A DNA stretch of 64,000 nucleotides from CADEEN01 sp963816315 (GTDB lineage: Bacteria; Pseudomonadota; Gammaproteobacteria; Burkholderiales; Burkholderiaceae_C), in assembly GCA_963816315.1 (NCBI GenBank), contig CAWFJZ010000032.1, positions 310,001 to 374,000 of the forward strand, in the 5' to 3' direction. The position numbers and the translations under genes are program-made. The notes below the pieces were generated by a model, which saw only the letters and a program-made list of their open reading frames with translations, had not been told where the DNA came from and ran no database searches. Below are positions 45,232-53,802 of this stretch, piece after piece. The number at the start of each line of letters is the position of its first letter. The stretch's first letter is position 1.

Positions 45232-45852
45232 TCACCGCTGCGCGGCAAACCAGCGCTGCTCCAGCAGCAGGCGCAGCTTCATGCGCGCGCGGTGCAGCAT
45301 GACGTGGCAGTTGTCGGCCGTGATGCCGAGCACGTCGCAGATCTCGCTGACCTCGAGGCCCATCATCTCGCGCATCTTGAAAGCGTGCGCGCAGTTGGGC
45401 GGCAGGCAGGCCAGGCAGCCTTCGAGCACCTGGTAGAACTCGCGCCGGTCCAGTGCCGCTTCGGGGTCGCCCCAGGGCTTGGGTGCGTGGCGCCAGTGGC
45501 CGTCCGCCGTGAACATCGCATGGGTCTCGTCTTGCAATTCGTCGTCGGGCGCGGTCTCGCACAGCGGCTCGCGCGACTGGCGGCGGTAGGTATCGACGAT
45601 CTTGTGTTTGAGGATGCCGTGCAGCCAGGTGCTGGCCGATGAGCGGCCGGAAAAACCTGTTGTCGAGGCCAGGGCGGCGGTCAAGGTGTCCTGCACAGCG
45701 TCTTCGGCGTCGGCCGCGTTGCGCAGCCAGCGCCGCGCGTATTTGCTCAGCACCACGCGGTAGCGTTCGAGTTCCGTCGGGCGCACGCGGGTGCCGCTCT
45801 CGTCGGGCTTGCTGCTGTCGGAACTGCGCATCGCGGCTGCTGCCGAACCCAT
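45232..45852 (-). CDS. ECF-type RNA polymerase sigma factor
   Basis: A 206-residue sigma-70 family protein of the extracytoplasmic-function class. Region 2 is LSKYARRWLRNAADAEDAVQ with TWLHGILKHKIVDTYRRQSR; region 4 is LPPNCAHAFKMREMMGLEVS followed by a helix-turn-helix (VLGITADNCHVMLHRARMKL). The start MGSAAAAMRSSDSSKPDESG at 45852 is preferred over an upstream in-frame start. No anti-sigma gene is adjacent, but the four-cysteine mini-protein lies about 1 kb away. Its target promoters are unknown. Confidence 0.88.
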   Translation of the reverse strand: MGSAAAAMRSSDSSKPDESGTRVRPTELERYRVVLSKYARRWLRNAADAEDAVQDTLTAALASTTGFSGRSSASTWLHGILKHKIVDTYRRQSREPLCETAPDDELQDETHAMFTADGHWRHAPKPWGDPEAALDRREFYQVLEGCLACLPPNCAHAFKMREMMGLEVSEICDVLGITADNCHVMLHRARMKLRLLLEQRWFAAQR

Positions 45853-46021
45853 GACCTTGCTCCTGTTGCGGCGCCCCCGCGCCGTGACGATGCGGATTGG
45901 GCCCCAGCGGCGTCGCGCACGGCTCACGGAAAGATCAATCTTTGATCACGGCGGCGCGGCTTGTGGACACCCGGTGACGGCGCTACGCTTGCCTTCCCCC
46001 GCCTCGCGTGAACAGGCCTCG

Positions 46022-46891
46022 ATGCCCGTCAACACCGCTTCGAAGACAGCCTTCGTGCTGGCCGGCGGCGGCAGTTTGGGCGCCGTCGAGGTCGGCATGT
46101 TGCGCGCGTTGGCGGCCGTCGGTGTGCGGCCGGACCTGATCGTCGGCGCCTCGGCCGGCGCGATCAACGGCGCGCACTTCGCGGCCGATCCGTCACCGGC
46201 CGGTGTGTCGAAGCTGGAGCAGGTCTGGCGCGGCATCACGCGCCGCGACGTCATGCCGCTCGGCCTGCGCGACCTGCTGCGCATCGCCTGGCGGCGCGAG
46301 TACATGGTCGATCCGTCGGGCCTGCGCCGGCTGCTCGAAAAGCACATCGGCTACCGGCGGCTCGAAGAGGCCGCGGTGCCGATGCATGTCGTCGCCACGG
46401 ACCGCCTGCTCGGCAGCGAGGTGCTGCTGTCGTCGGGCTCGGTGGTCGATGCGGTGCTGGCGAGCACGGCGATCCCGGGCGTGTTCCCGCCGGTGCGCAT
46501 CGACGGCCGCGAGCTGATCGATGGCGGCGTGGCCAACAACACGCCGATCTCCACTGCCATCCGCCTCGGCGCGCAGCGCCTCATCGTGCTGCCGACCGGC
46601 TTTGCCTGCGCGTTGAAGCGCGTGCCGGGCGGCGCCATCGGCCAGGCGCTGCACGCGCTGTCGCTGCTGGTCGCGCGGCAACTGGTGCACGACATCGAGC
46701 GCTATGCAGGCGCCGCCGCACTGCACGTCGTGCCGCCGCTGTGCCCGGTGGACAGCTCGCCGTACGACTACTCGGCCTGCGCGCCGCTGATCGAACGCTC
46801 CGCGCGCACGACACACGAGTGGATCGAGCGCGGCGGCCTGGAGCGCAGCGAAGGCGTGCCGCACGAGATGGTCGAGCACACGCACGCTTGA
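46022..46891 (+). CDS. Patatin-like phospholipase
   Basis: A 289-residue lipid acyl hydrolase. The oxyanion loop is FVLAGGGSLGAVEVGMLRAL, the nucleophile Ser lies in IVGASAGAINGAHF (G-x-S-x-G), and the catalytic Asp in LIDGGVANNTP. No signal peptide is visible, so it is likely cytoplasmic or membrane-peripheral. The start at ATG 46022 is the first that precedes the conserved fold. It is divergent from the ECF gene with 169 bases between. The substrate is unknown. Confidence 0.85.
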   Translation: MPVNTASKTAFVLAGGGSLGAVEVGMLRALAAVGVRPDLIVGASAGAINGAHFAADPSPAGVSKLEQVWRGITRRDVMPLGLRDLLRIAWRREYMVDPSGLRRLLEKHIGYRRLEEAAVPMHVVATDRLLGSEVLLSSGSVVDAVLASTAIPGVFPPVRIDGRELIDGGVANNTPISTAIRLGAQRLIVLPTGFACALKRVPGGAIGQALHALSLLVARQLVHDIERYAGAAALHVVPPLCPVDSSPYDYSACAPLIERSARTTHEWIERGGLERSEGVPHEMVEHTHA

Positions 46892-46915
46892 GCCGCGCGC
46901 CGGCCCGAAGCCGCG

Positions 46916-47062
46916 TCAGCGCTTGTCGCTGCCTTTTTTTGAAGCCGACGCGGGCGGCTCCTCCTTCTTCGGCTGATCCCCGATCACGCCCTTCAAAGGA
47001 CAGACCGAATACGCGGGGCATTTCTTGCAACCCACGGCGATGGCAATCGGGCAAAGGGTCAT
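46916..47062 (-). CDS. 48-residue four-cysteine protein
   Basis: A short frame with a good ribosome site (AGGAG seven bases before ATG 47062). The protein is MTLCPIAIAVGCKKCPAYSV, then CPLKGVIGDQPKKEEPPASA and a lysine-rich tail. Cysteines at residues 4, 12, 15 and 21, including a CxxC, could hold zinc or an Fe-S cluster. I believe similar tiny proteins occur in related Burkholderiales, but no function is known to me. It is convergent with the patatin gene and downstream of the haloperoxidase-like gene. Confidence 0.6.
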   Translation of the reverse strand: MTLCPIAIAVGCKKCPAYSVCPLKGVIGDQPKKEEPPASASKKGSDKR

Positions 47063-47122
47063 GAGGGGTCTCCTGTTTTTGGGCGCGTCGCCGAGTGTGC
47101 GCTTTTCGAGAGCCGCGCGCCC

Positions 47123-48454
47123 TCACCGCCGCGTCTTCAACTCCAGCACCCGCTCCGCCACGCACCGCCCCTGCGTCTGCCCGCCCGCAACCGCGCTGCG
47201 GAAATGAATCCCCGCATACAGCCGCGACAGCGCCGCTTCTTCTGCCGCCGCGGCAAAACTGGTGAACGCGCGCGGGCCCCAGCCGCGGTCGTTGTGCGCG
47301 TTGTCGGTGAACGCCGTCTGCGCGCCGAACATCTTGGACAGCACCGCGGCGGCCGCCGCCGACTGCACCGAGTGACCCGACGGGTACTCGGGAAACGGGG
47401 GGGTGTTCATCAGTTGCGGCGTCCAGTTGCTGTCGATGAACAACTGCACGTAGGTCACCGGGCGCAGCAGGTTGATCTGGTACTTGCTGCGCCAGGCAGC
47501 GATGAAGGCATCGTTCATCGCCAGCGTCAGGCGCGCATAGGCTTCGGCGGATTCAGCCAGTGTGGCCTTGCGGGCCTTCAGCACATCGCCGGCGATGTGC
47601 ACCCAATGCCCCGCCGGCGTCGGCGTCTTGCCCGGGTCGTCGGCCCAGTAGAGCGCGAACTGGCGCTGCGCCTGCGTGGCCGCGTTGGCAATGCGCCAGA
47701 CCTCCTCGGCTTCCTTGTAGAAAGGCGATCCGTTGGCTTCCGAATACGGCGGCGGCGCCGGCGCCGGGCAGGCGTCGCTACCCTTCAAGACGAACGGCCG
47801 GTTCTCGCCCCACCATGGCAACAGCGCCGGCGCGAAGCTGGGCGGCGTGGCGCTCCACTGCCCCGCGCCGCTCGGCGGCACGTAGTTGCTCTGCGAGCGG
47901 CGCAGCGGCCCCCAGGCTTCGTGGCCGCCGTCGGTGCGGGCCCAGGTCATCAGCGCCATCGCCATCAGCTTGCCGAAACTCTCGGAGCGTTGCGTGATCT
48001 CGGCCGTGACGCTGGCCGGGTCGAACTCCTGCGAATATTTCAACGGCAGGTTGCGCTCCAGCAGGTCGATGCGCGTCTTGTTCTCCGCGCTCGCGGTCGG
48101 GAACATCATGCGTGTCATCGCCGCCAGCGAGGCGTTGGCCACGGTGGGCCAGTGCAGCACCTCGTCGGGCTGCGCCCAGGGCAGGGAGTCGAGTTCGTTC
48201 AACTGGCCGGCCAGGCTGCGGTGGCTCGGCATGCCCGGCACCACCGACTCGTACAGCGCCAGGCCGAGGTAGCCGAGCGTGCGCGCGGCCACCGGCGGGC
48301 TGAAGCCGGGCGTCTGCTGGATGAGCTGCAGGTCGAGCTGGAACCAGTCGATAGCGACGTTGGCGCTGAACTTCGAAGCGTCGGGTGCGGGCTGCGCGCG
48401 AGCAGCGAGAGCGGCGCACGCGAGCAGCACAACGACGAGCAGGCGCTTCGTCAT
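47123..48454 (-). CDS. Vanadium haloperoxidase-like PAP2 family protein
   Basis: A 443-residue exported protein. The signal peptide is TKRLLVVVLLACAALAARAQ at the start (48454). The phosphatase/haloperoxidase core appears as LRPVTYVQLFID, the mid motif PEYPSGHSVQSAAAAAVL and the C-terminal Arg/His motif SRLYAGIHFRSAVAGGQTQG. These are the vanadate/phosphate ligands of the PAP2-haloperoxidase fold. It may be a periplasmic phosphatase or halide peroxidase. The frame continues upstream into parE only because parE carries an internal deletion; the signal peptide fixes the true start. Confidence 0.82.
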   Translation of the reverse strand: MTKRLLVVVLLACAALAARAQPAPDASKFSANVAIDWFQLDLQLIQQTPGFSPPVAARTLGYLGLALYESVVPGMPSHRSLAGQLNELDSLPWAQPDEVLHWPTVANASLAAMTRMMFPTASAENKTRIDLLERNLPLKYSQEFDPASVTAEITQRSESFGKLMAMALMTWARTDGGHEAWGPLRRSQSNYVPPSGAGQWSATPPSFAPALLPWWGENRPFVLKGSDACPAPAPPPYSEANGSPFYKEAEEVWRIANAATQAQRQFALYWADDPGKTPTPAGHWVHIAGDVLKARKATLAESAEAYARLTLAMNDAFIAAWRSKYQINLLRPVTYVQLFIDSNWTPQLMNTPPFPEYPSGHSVQSAAAAAVLSKMFGAQTAFTDNAHNDRGWGPRAFTSFAAAAEEAALSRLYAGIHFRSAVAGGQTQGRCVAERVLELKTRR

Positions 48455-48456
48455 CG

Positions 48457-48649
48457 TCACGGCGCCTTGTCTTCGTTGCTGCCCAGTTCCGCTTCGTAGT
48501 TCCTGCCGCCGTAGTACACGCCGAGAATCGACACTGGCCTCGGTGTACCGGGCCGAGACATCGGGCGACCCTTGCAGGGCGATGTACTCGAACAACTCAA
48601 CGAGATCGTCTTCGGCCTCCGGCGCGAAGACCACGTTGTAGGTTTTCAC
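48457..48649 (-). pseudogene. parE: ParE-type toxin gene with internal deletion
   Basis: RelE/ParE-superfamily toxin, starting at GTG 48649 overlapping the parD stop (GTGA). The N-terminal helices are intact (VKTYNVVFAPEAEDDLVELF through SARYTEA). The sequence then jumps, out of frame, to the C-terminal strand VSILGVYYGGRNYEAELGS, which ends at 48457. About 40-50 codons of the usual 95 or more are missing at GAGGCCAGTGTCGATT. As written the toxin would be inactive. It may be a true remnant or an assembly deletion. Confidence 0.65.
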
Positions 48650-48924
48650 GCCTTCGCAGAAGCGCTGCGCTGTGCTGCGGCAAGGCGCTCGCGAACCTTG
48701 GCGGCAGTTGCCGCGCGTCCCGGCGCCTTCTTCAGTCCATCGTACGCAGCCGCCACCCGGGTGCGCAGCCATGAATCGACGGCCTGGTCACGTGCCATCA
48801 GTGCGCGCAGCCCGTCGCGGATCACTTCGCTCTCGGTGGCGTACTCGCCCGAGGCCACTTTGGCTCGCACGGTTTCGGCCATTTCATTGGGCAGAGTGAT
48901 GCTGAATTGCTGGGTCGAGCGCAT
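48646..48924 (-). CDS. parD: ParD/CopG-type antitoxin
   Basis: A 92-residue ribbon-helix-helix antitoxin: the N-terminal strand MRSTQQFSITLPNEMAETVR followed by helices and an extended toxin-binding tail (RVAAAYDGLKKAPGRAATAA). It overlaps parE by four bases, the usual coupled order antitoxin-toxin. Upstream, GGAGG precedes the ATG, and an 11-base palindrome CTCCGTCGGAG at 48934-48944 could serve as the autoregulatory operator. Confidence 0.85.
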   Translation of the reverse strand: MRSTQQFSITLPNEMAETVRAKVASGEYATESEVIRDGLRALMARDQAVDSWLRTRVAAAYDGLKKAPGRAATAAKVRERLAAAQRSASAKA

Positions 48925-48933
48925 GGGACCAAC

Positions 48934-48944
48934 CTCCGTCGGAG
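48934..48944. promoter_or_regulatory. Palindrome upstream of parD
   Basis: CTCCGTCGGAG is a perfect inverted repeat around a central T, 10 bases before the parD start. It includes the ribosome site on the minus strand (GGAGG). Position and symmetry fit an antitoxin operator, but a single short dyad in GC-rich DNA is weak evidence. Confidence 0.3.
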
Positions 48945-48985
48945 TAGGATTTAATCATACGCTCCGTGTGCTGGCAGCCACGATG

Positions 48986-50616
48986 TCATGGTGCCTTCCA
49001 GGCATTCACACCGGCTTGCCGATCGACGCTGTAGAAGGCGTCCGCCGCGACGCTCTGCCACGCGCTCCACTCGCCGTGCGGCCACTGCACGCGCAGCTTC
49101 ACGGCCGTTGAGTCGCCGAGGCCGAAGTGCATCCAGCCCAGATGCCCGCTGGCGTGGCCGCCACCGACGGTGAGTTCCTGGCGCACCACACGGCCCTTTC
49201 CTGGTTCACCGAGATCGACCTCGACCCAGGCGCCGATCGCATCGCGGTTGCCGCCTTGCTGGCGCAGGCGCAGTTGCAGCCAGTGGCCCATCGGCAACGG
49301 CCGCGCGGCGCTGCCGGCGCCGACGTTGCGCCACAGTTGCGCCTTGTCCCAGCGGTTGACCACCAGCATGTCGAGCAGGCCGTCGCCGTTCAGATCGACG
49401 AGCATGCCGCCGCGGCCGCGACGGAAGCTCGCCACACCCGCAAGCTGGCCGGCTTCGGCAAACGTGCCGTCGGCCCGTTGCAGCAGCAGGTTGTTCGGGT
49501 CCTGCGCGGCAAAGTCGGGCATCGACGAGATGTTGCCCTTGACGATGAACAGGTCCGCGAGGCCGTCGTGATTCACGTCGGCGAACTGCGCGTGCCAGGC
49601 GGTGGACGGGTGCACGTCGCCGCCGATGTAGGGACGGTGCGCGGTGGCGCCGCGCTTGAAGGCGATGTCGCGGTAGCTCGGCCTCGCTGCACCTGCTTCG
49701 AGCTGCTGCAGCTTGTTGTCGGACATGCTGGTGAGAAAGACTTCGGGCAAGCCGTCGCCATCGAGGTCGTGGCTGGCGATGCCCATGCCCCAGATCTGCA
49801 GCGGCTTCCAACCCTGCTCAGGCGTGTACAGCTTCGGTGCCGCGCCCGGTGCCAATTGCCACAACTGTTCCTGCCCGCCCTTGTAGTACTCGCGGTCGTT
49901 GCTGACGCGTAAGCCCGGCTCGCCGCTGCGGTTCCAGTCGGAGAACAGCATCGACAGCGCGCAGTGGCCCGGCGTGAGCGGCAGACGTCGCCGCGTAGCC
50001 ACCGCCCTCAGCCGATGCCGGGCGCCACAGGCCCGCGGGCGTGCAACTGCCCCACGGGAACTCGGGCTTGCCGCGATCGACATACGTGCCGATGGCCAGC
50101 GTCGGCCAGCCCTGCCCGCGCTCCCACGTCGCTGCGAACGCGCTGTGCCAGGCGTTGCTGCTGGCGAATTTCCACTTGCTCGTTGGCGCGCTCGAAGCGG
50201 CAGCCGCCGAGGCCGCGAAAGATCTGCACCTCGCCGACGCGCAGCACCACGAGGTCGGCGTTGCCGTCGCCGTCGATGTCGATCGGGTAGGCGCCGATGG
50301 CGTTCGTCAGCTCGAGCCCCGAGCGCTCTTCGACCAGCTTGATCGCGCCGCCGCGCGCGCTCTTGTTGCGATAGAGCTTGGCCTTGTTGACTCCCGCCGT
50401 GACGTAGATCTCCGGCAGGCCGTCCCCGTCGCAATCGAAGGTGGCCACGCCGCCGCCGACCAGGTATTCGGCTTCGCCGTCGAAGCGGCTGTTGAAGCCG
50501 GCGGTGTCGGTCTCTTCGACGAAGCGCGGCACCGGCGGCATCGCGGCGTCGGTCTGCGCTGCGACATGACAGGCGACGGCGCCCAGCGCCACCGCGATCG
50601 CTCGCGCAGCCGTCAC
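48986..50616 (-). CDS. CRTAC1-like FG-GAP repeat protein with ASPIC/UnbV domain (two frameshifts)
   Basis: Exported beta-propeller protein. Signal peptide TAARAIAVALGAVACHVAAQ at the start (50616), then calcium-binding FG-GAP/VCBS loops: FDCDGDGLPEIYV, IDIDGDGNADLVV, HDLDGDGLPEVFL, VNHDGLADLFIV and VDLNGDGLLDMLVV. The C-terminus is an ASPIC/UnbV domain (LRLRQQGGNRDAIGAWVEVD, HFGLGDSTAVKLRVQWP). Single extra bases near 50165 and 49985 separate three frames; the middle frame encodes WERGQGWPTLAIGTYVDRG. The start overlaps the stop of the sugar ABC ATPase gene (ATGA), so it belongs to that operon. The function is unknown; a surface or periplasmic glycan-binding role is possible. Confidence 0.75.
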
Positions 50617-51398
50617 GCCGGCGCGAAAGCCTCAGGCACGCGCGTGACCTTCTTGCCCGCGATGATCATGCCCAGCACCTCGTCCTCGGTGACCTCGGCG
50701 GTGCGGTAGGTGCCGACGGTCTTGCCGTTCTTCATCACGCTCAAGCGGTCCGAGAGGCCGAACACGTCGGGCATGTCGTGCGAGATCAGGAAGATGCCCA
50801 CGCCCTGCGCCTTCAGCTTGCGCACCAGGTCGTGCACCATGCGCGTCTCTTCGGGGCCGAGCGCCGCGCAGGGCTCGTCCATGATCAGCGCCTTGGCATT
50901 GAAGTACAGCGCGCGCGAGATCGCCACCACCTGGCGCTGACCGCCGGAGAGCGAGCGCACCGGCACGCGGATGTTCTTGAAGTTCGGGTTCAGGCGATGG
51001 AACACGTCGCGCGCGGCCTTCTCCATCGCGTAGTCGTCGAGCGTGCCCCAGCGCGTCATCAGCTCGCGGCCGAGAAAGAGGTTGGCCACCGCGTCGAGGT
51101 TGTCGGCCAGCGCCAGCGTCTGGTAGATCGTCTCGATGCCGAGGTGCTGCGAGTCGGCCGGGTTGGCGATCTTCGCGGCCTGCCCGCCGATGCGCACCTC
51201 GCCCGAGTCGATCGGGTAGGCGCCGGCGAGCATCTTCATCAGCGTCGATTTGCCGGCGCCGTTGTGGCCGAGCAGCGCCACCACTTCACCGGCATGCACC
51301 GACAGGCTCACGCCCTCGACCGCGCGCACGCCGCCGAAGGCCTTGTGGATGTCGCGCATCTCGATCAGCGGCGGTCGAGCCCAGGAGATCGCGCTCAT
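50613..51398 (-). CDS. Monosaccharide ABC transporter ATP-binding protein, single domain
   Basis: A 261-residue ATPase: Walker A LLGHNGAGKSTLMKM, signature VRSLSGGQRQVVAISR, Walker B ALIMDEPCAALGPEE, H-loop LISHDMPDVF. The partner proteins are XylF/XylH-like, whose usual ATPase XylG has two fused ABC domains (about 500 residues). Here there is only one, as in the FrcA fructose system, so the transporter probably uses a homodimer. It overlaps xylH by four bases upstream and the FG-GAP gene downstream. Confidence 0.88.
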   Translation of the reverse strand: MSAISWARPPLIEMRDIHKAFGGVRAVEGVSLSVHAGEVVALLGHNGAGKSTLMKMLAGAYPIDSGEVRIGGQAAKIANPADSQHLGIETIYQTLALADNLDAVANLFLGRELMTRWGTLDDYAMEKAARDVFHRLNPNFKNIRVPVRSLSGGQRQVVAISRALYFNAKALIMDEPCAALGPEETRMVHDLVRKLKAQGVGIFLISHDMPDVFGLSDRLSVMKNGKTVGTYRTAEVTEDEVLGMIIAGKKVTRVPEAFAPA

Positions 51399-52582
51399 GA
51401 CATCCGCTCCCCGGTCGCGCGCCGGTACAGCACGTCGAACACCACCGCGACGATCAGCACCTGGCCGATGATCACCATGCGCCAGCCGATGCTCACGTCC
51501 ATCAGCAGCAGGCCGCTTTCGAGGAACTGGATGATCAGCGCGCCGAGCACCGAGCCGAGCACCGTGCCGCTGCCGCCGGACAGCGCCACGCCGCCGATCA
51601 CGGCCGCGGCGATCACGTACAGCTCCATGTTCGTGCCGAGCGAATTGGTGCCGGCATTGAGGCGCGACACGGAGACGACGGCCGCGATCGTCACCAGCAC
51701 GGCCAGCAGCAGGAACAGCTTCAACATCACGCGCTTGACCGGAATGCCGACCAGCAGCGCCGCCTCCGGGTTGCCGCCGATGGCATAGACATAGCGCCCG
51801 AAGCGCGTGCGGTTGACGATGAAGGCCATGGCCATCACCACCAACGCCCAGATCAGCACGGGGATCGGCACGCCTTGCCCGGCGCCCTTGTCGGCCAGCA
51901 CGTAGGCGTTCATCGTCGCCACGAAGGCCAGCAGCACGAGGATGAAGAAGCCCGTCACCGCGATGTCGAACCACACCGGCCGCAGCGGGAAGCCATGCGC
52001 CACCGCATTGCGCCGCCGGCTGAACGTGTTCCACAGCAGCAGCGCGGCCAGCACACCGCCGAGCACCCAGCTCCACATCGCACCGAGCGAGCCGTCGAGG
52101 CCGCCGCCGAAGAGCAGGAACGTGGCGTCGGTGATCGGCTGCGTCTTGCCGTCGGCCACCAGAAAGGCCGCGCCGCGAAACGACATCAGGCCGCCGAGCG
52201 TGACCACGAACGACGGCACGCCGAGGTAAGCCGTGAGCCAGCCCTGGTAGAGCGCCACCACCAGCGCAACGGCCAGCCCGGCAAAGCACGCCGGCACCCA
52301 ATGCCAGTTGTGCGTGTACATCAGAAACGCGATCAGCACGCCGACCACGCCCATCACGGAGCCGACCGACAGGTCGATCTGCCTGGCGACGATGATCAGC
52401 GCGATCGCCGCCGCGACGATGCCGACCACGGCCGTCTGCTGCGCGATGTTGTACAGGTTCTCCGGCGTCAGGAAGTTGCCGGTGAAGATGTGAAAGACCA
52501 GCGCCATGACGACCAGCACGCCGGCCATGATCGACAGGCGAAGGTCGAGCGCGCTGATCTGGAGTTGGTTGAGCATCAACAA
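51395..52582 (-). CDS. Monosaccharide ABC transporter permease, XylH/RbsC family
   Basis: A 395-residue integral-membrane permease with about ten hydrophobic helices. Family blocks are VLIVMALVFHIF-like first helices, IALIIVARQIDLSVGSVMGV, VPSFVVTLGGLMSFRGAAFL and the C-terminal ALSGGSGTVLGSVLGALIIQ. The start lies just after a REP-like palindrome that separates it from the binding-protein gene. It overlaps the ATPase gene by four bases. It is probably the xylose or related pentose import channel. Confidence 0.9.
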   Translation of the reverse strand: MLMLNQLQISALDLRLSIMAGVLVVMALVFHIFTGNFLTPENLYNIAQQTAVVGIVAAAIALIIVARQIDLSVGSVMGVVGVLIAFLMYTHNWHWVPACFAGLAVALVVALYQGWLTAYLGVPSFVVTLGGLMSFRGAAFLVADGKTQPITDATFLLFGGGLDGSLGAMWSWVLGGVLAALLLWNTFSRRRNAVAHGFPLRPVWFDIAVTGFFILVLLAFVATMNAYVLADKGAGQGVPIPVLIWALVVMAMAFIVNRTRFGRYVYAIGGNPEAALLVGIPVKRVMLKLFLLLAVLVTIAAVVSVSRLNAGTNSLGTNMELYVIAAAVIGGVALSGGSGTVLGSVLGALIIQFLESGLLLMDVSIGWRMVIIGQVLIVAVVFDVLYRRATGERMS

Positions 52583-52597
52583 AGAACTCGCGAAACC

Positions 52598-52680
52598 CGT
52601 TCGTCCTGAGCTTGTCGAAGGGCAACGACCAAGCTCAGCCCGAACGGTGCTATCCGATCATCCTGAGCTTGTCGAAGGAC
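52598..52680. repeat. REP-like palindromes between xylF-like and xylH-like genes
   Basis: Three copies of the same unit seen at 17886-18014: CGTTCGTCCTGAGCTTGTCG (52599), AAGCTCAGCCCGAACGG (52631, inverted), and TCATCCTGAGCTTGTCGAAG (52658). Inverted copies can form a hairpin in the operon mRNA immediately 3' of the binding-protein gene. Confidence 0.8.
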
Positions 52681-52683
52681 GCC

Positions 52684-53706
52684 CTACTTGCAGGCCGCCG
52701 GCGCCGCCGCCTTGTCCACGCCCTTGCACGCCGCGTCCTTGCTGATGTGCCCGGCCTTGATCACGGCGTCGAGGTTGGCCTGCGTCACCGGCACCGCCTT
52801 GAGGAAGATCGCTTCCATCGGCACCTTCTTCGCGCCTTCGGCCCAGGTCTTGGCGCCATCGACTTTCTTGCCGTTGGCCAGCGACACGGCGGCGGTGGCG
52901 GCTTCGCGGCCGAGGTCGCGCGCGTCCTTCCACACCGACACCGTCTGCGTGCCCATCGCCACGCGGTTCAACGCCGCGGCGTCGCCGTCCTGGCCCGACA
53001 CCGGCACGCCCTTCAGGCCGCGCGCCGAGAGTGCTGCCACCACACCGCCGGCCATGCCGTCGTTGCTGGCCACCACCGCATCGACCTTGTTCTGGTTCTT
53101 GGTCAGGATCTGCTCCATGTTCTTCTGCGCGTTCTCGGGCTTCCAGCCGTCGGTGTACTCCTCGCCGACGATCTTGATGTCGCCGCTCTTGATCGCGGCG
53201 TCGAGCACCTCTTGCTGGCCGGCGCGCAGGAAGTCGGAGTTGGGGTCGGTCGGCGAGCCCTTGATCATCACGTAGTTGCCCTTGGGCTTGGCGGCGAGCA
53301 CCGCGCGCGCCTGCAGGCGGCCAACTTCCTTGTTGTCGAAGGTGATGTAGAAGACGCCGGGCGCTTCGATCAGGCGGTCATACGCCACCACCGGGATGTT
53401 CTTCGCCTTGGCCTTGGCCAGCGCCGGCACGATCGCGTCCTTGTCCATGGCCAGGATGATCAGCGCCTTCGCGCCCTTGGCGATCAGGCCGTCGATGTCG
53501 GCGAGCTGCTTTTCCGGTGAGCCGCCGGCGTCGGCGCTGACGTAGGTGCCGCCGAGCTTGGTGAGTTGATCCTTGATCGCTTTTTCGTCGGTCTTCCAGC
53601 GCTCTTCCTGGAAGTTGGACCAGCTCACGCCGACGGCCTGGGCCATGGCCAGCGAACCGGCGCCGGCCAGCAGGGCGCCGGCGATGAGTTTGAGAGATGT
53701 GTTCAT
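52684..53706 (-). CDS. Monosaccharide-binding protein, XylF-like
   Basis: A 340-residue periplasmic binding protein with signal peptide NTSLKLIAGALLAGAGSLAM (cleavage near AMA-QA). It resembles XylF in GVSWSNFQEERWKTDEKAIK, NIPVVAYDRLIEAPGVFYIT, MIKGSPTDPNSDFLRAGQQE, EEYTDGWKPENAQKNMEQIL and VVASNDGMAGGVVAALSARG. D-xylose or a similar pentose is the likely ligand. It is the first gene of the XylFHG-type unit and probably has its own promoter at about 53768-53796. Confidence 0.85.
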   Translation of the reverse strand: MNTSLKLIAGALLAGAGSLAMAQAVGVSWSNFQEERWKTDEKAIKDQLTKLGGTYVSADAGGSPEKQLADIDGLIAKGAKALIILAMDKDAIVPALAKAKAKNIPVVAYDRLIEAPGVFYITFDNKEVGRLQARAVLAAKPKGNYVMIKGSPTDPNSDFLRAGQQEVLDAAIKSGDIKIVGEEYTDGWKPENAQKNMEQILTKNQNKVDAVVASNDGMAGGVVAALSARGLKGVPVSGQDGDAAALNRVAMGTQTVSVWKDARDLGREAATAAVSLANGKKVDGAKTWAEGAKKVPMEAIFLKAVPVTQANLDAVIKAGHISKDAACKGVDKAAAPAACK

Positions 53707-53767
53707 GAAGGTTGTCTCCGTGGGGTTGGAACCGCGACCGTGTTTCGAGTGCGTCGGTTGGGCACCG

Positions 53768-53796
53768 ATTAAATGTCCGCTGCCGGGCATTGACTA
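53768..53796 (-). promoter_or_regulatory. Putative sigma-70 promoter of the xylF-like gene
   Basis: On the minus strand TAGTCA (53796-53791) and TTTAAT (53773-53768) are separated by 17 bases, matching the consensus at four and five of six positions. It lies in the 96-base gap after the hydrolase gene, 60 bases upstream of the binding-protein start. No experimental support is available from sequence alone. Confidence 0.4.
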
Positions 53797-53802
53797 TAGG
53801 GG

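Noticed and set aside
48455..48772. Haloperoxidase frame extended upstream through parE to make a 549-residue fusion
   Set aside because: The fusion arises only because parE has an internal deletion that changes frame; the haloperoxidase has its own signal peptide and start at 48454.
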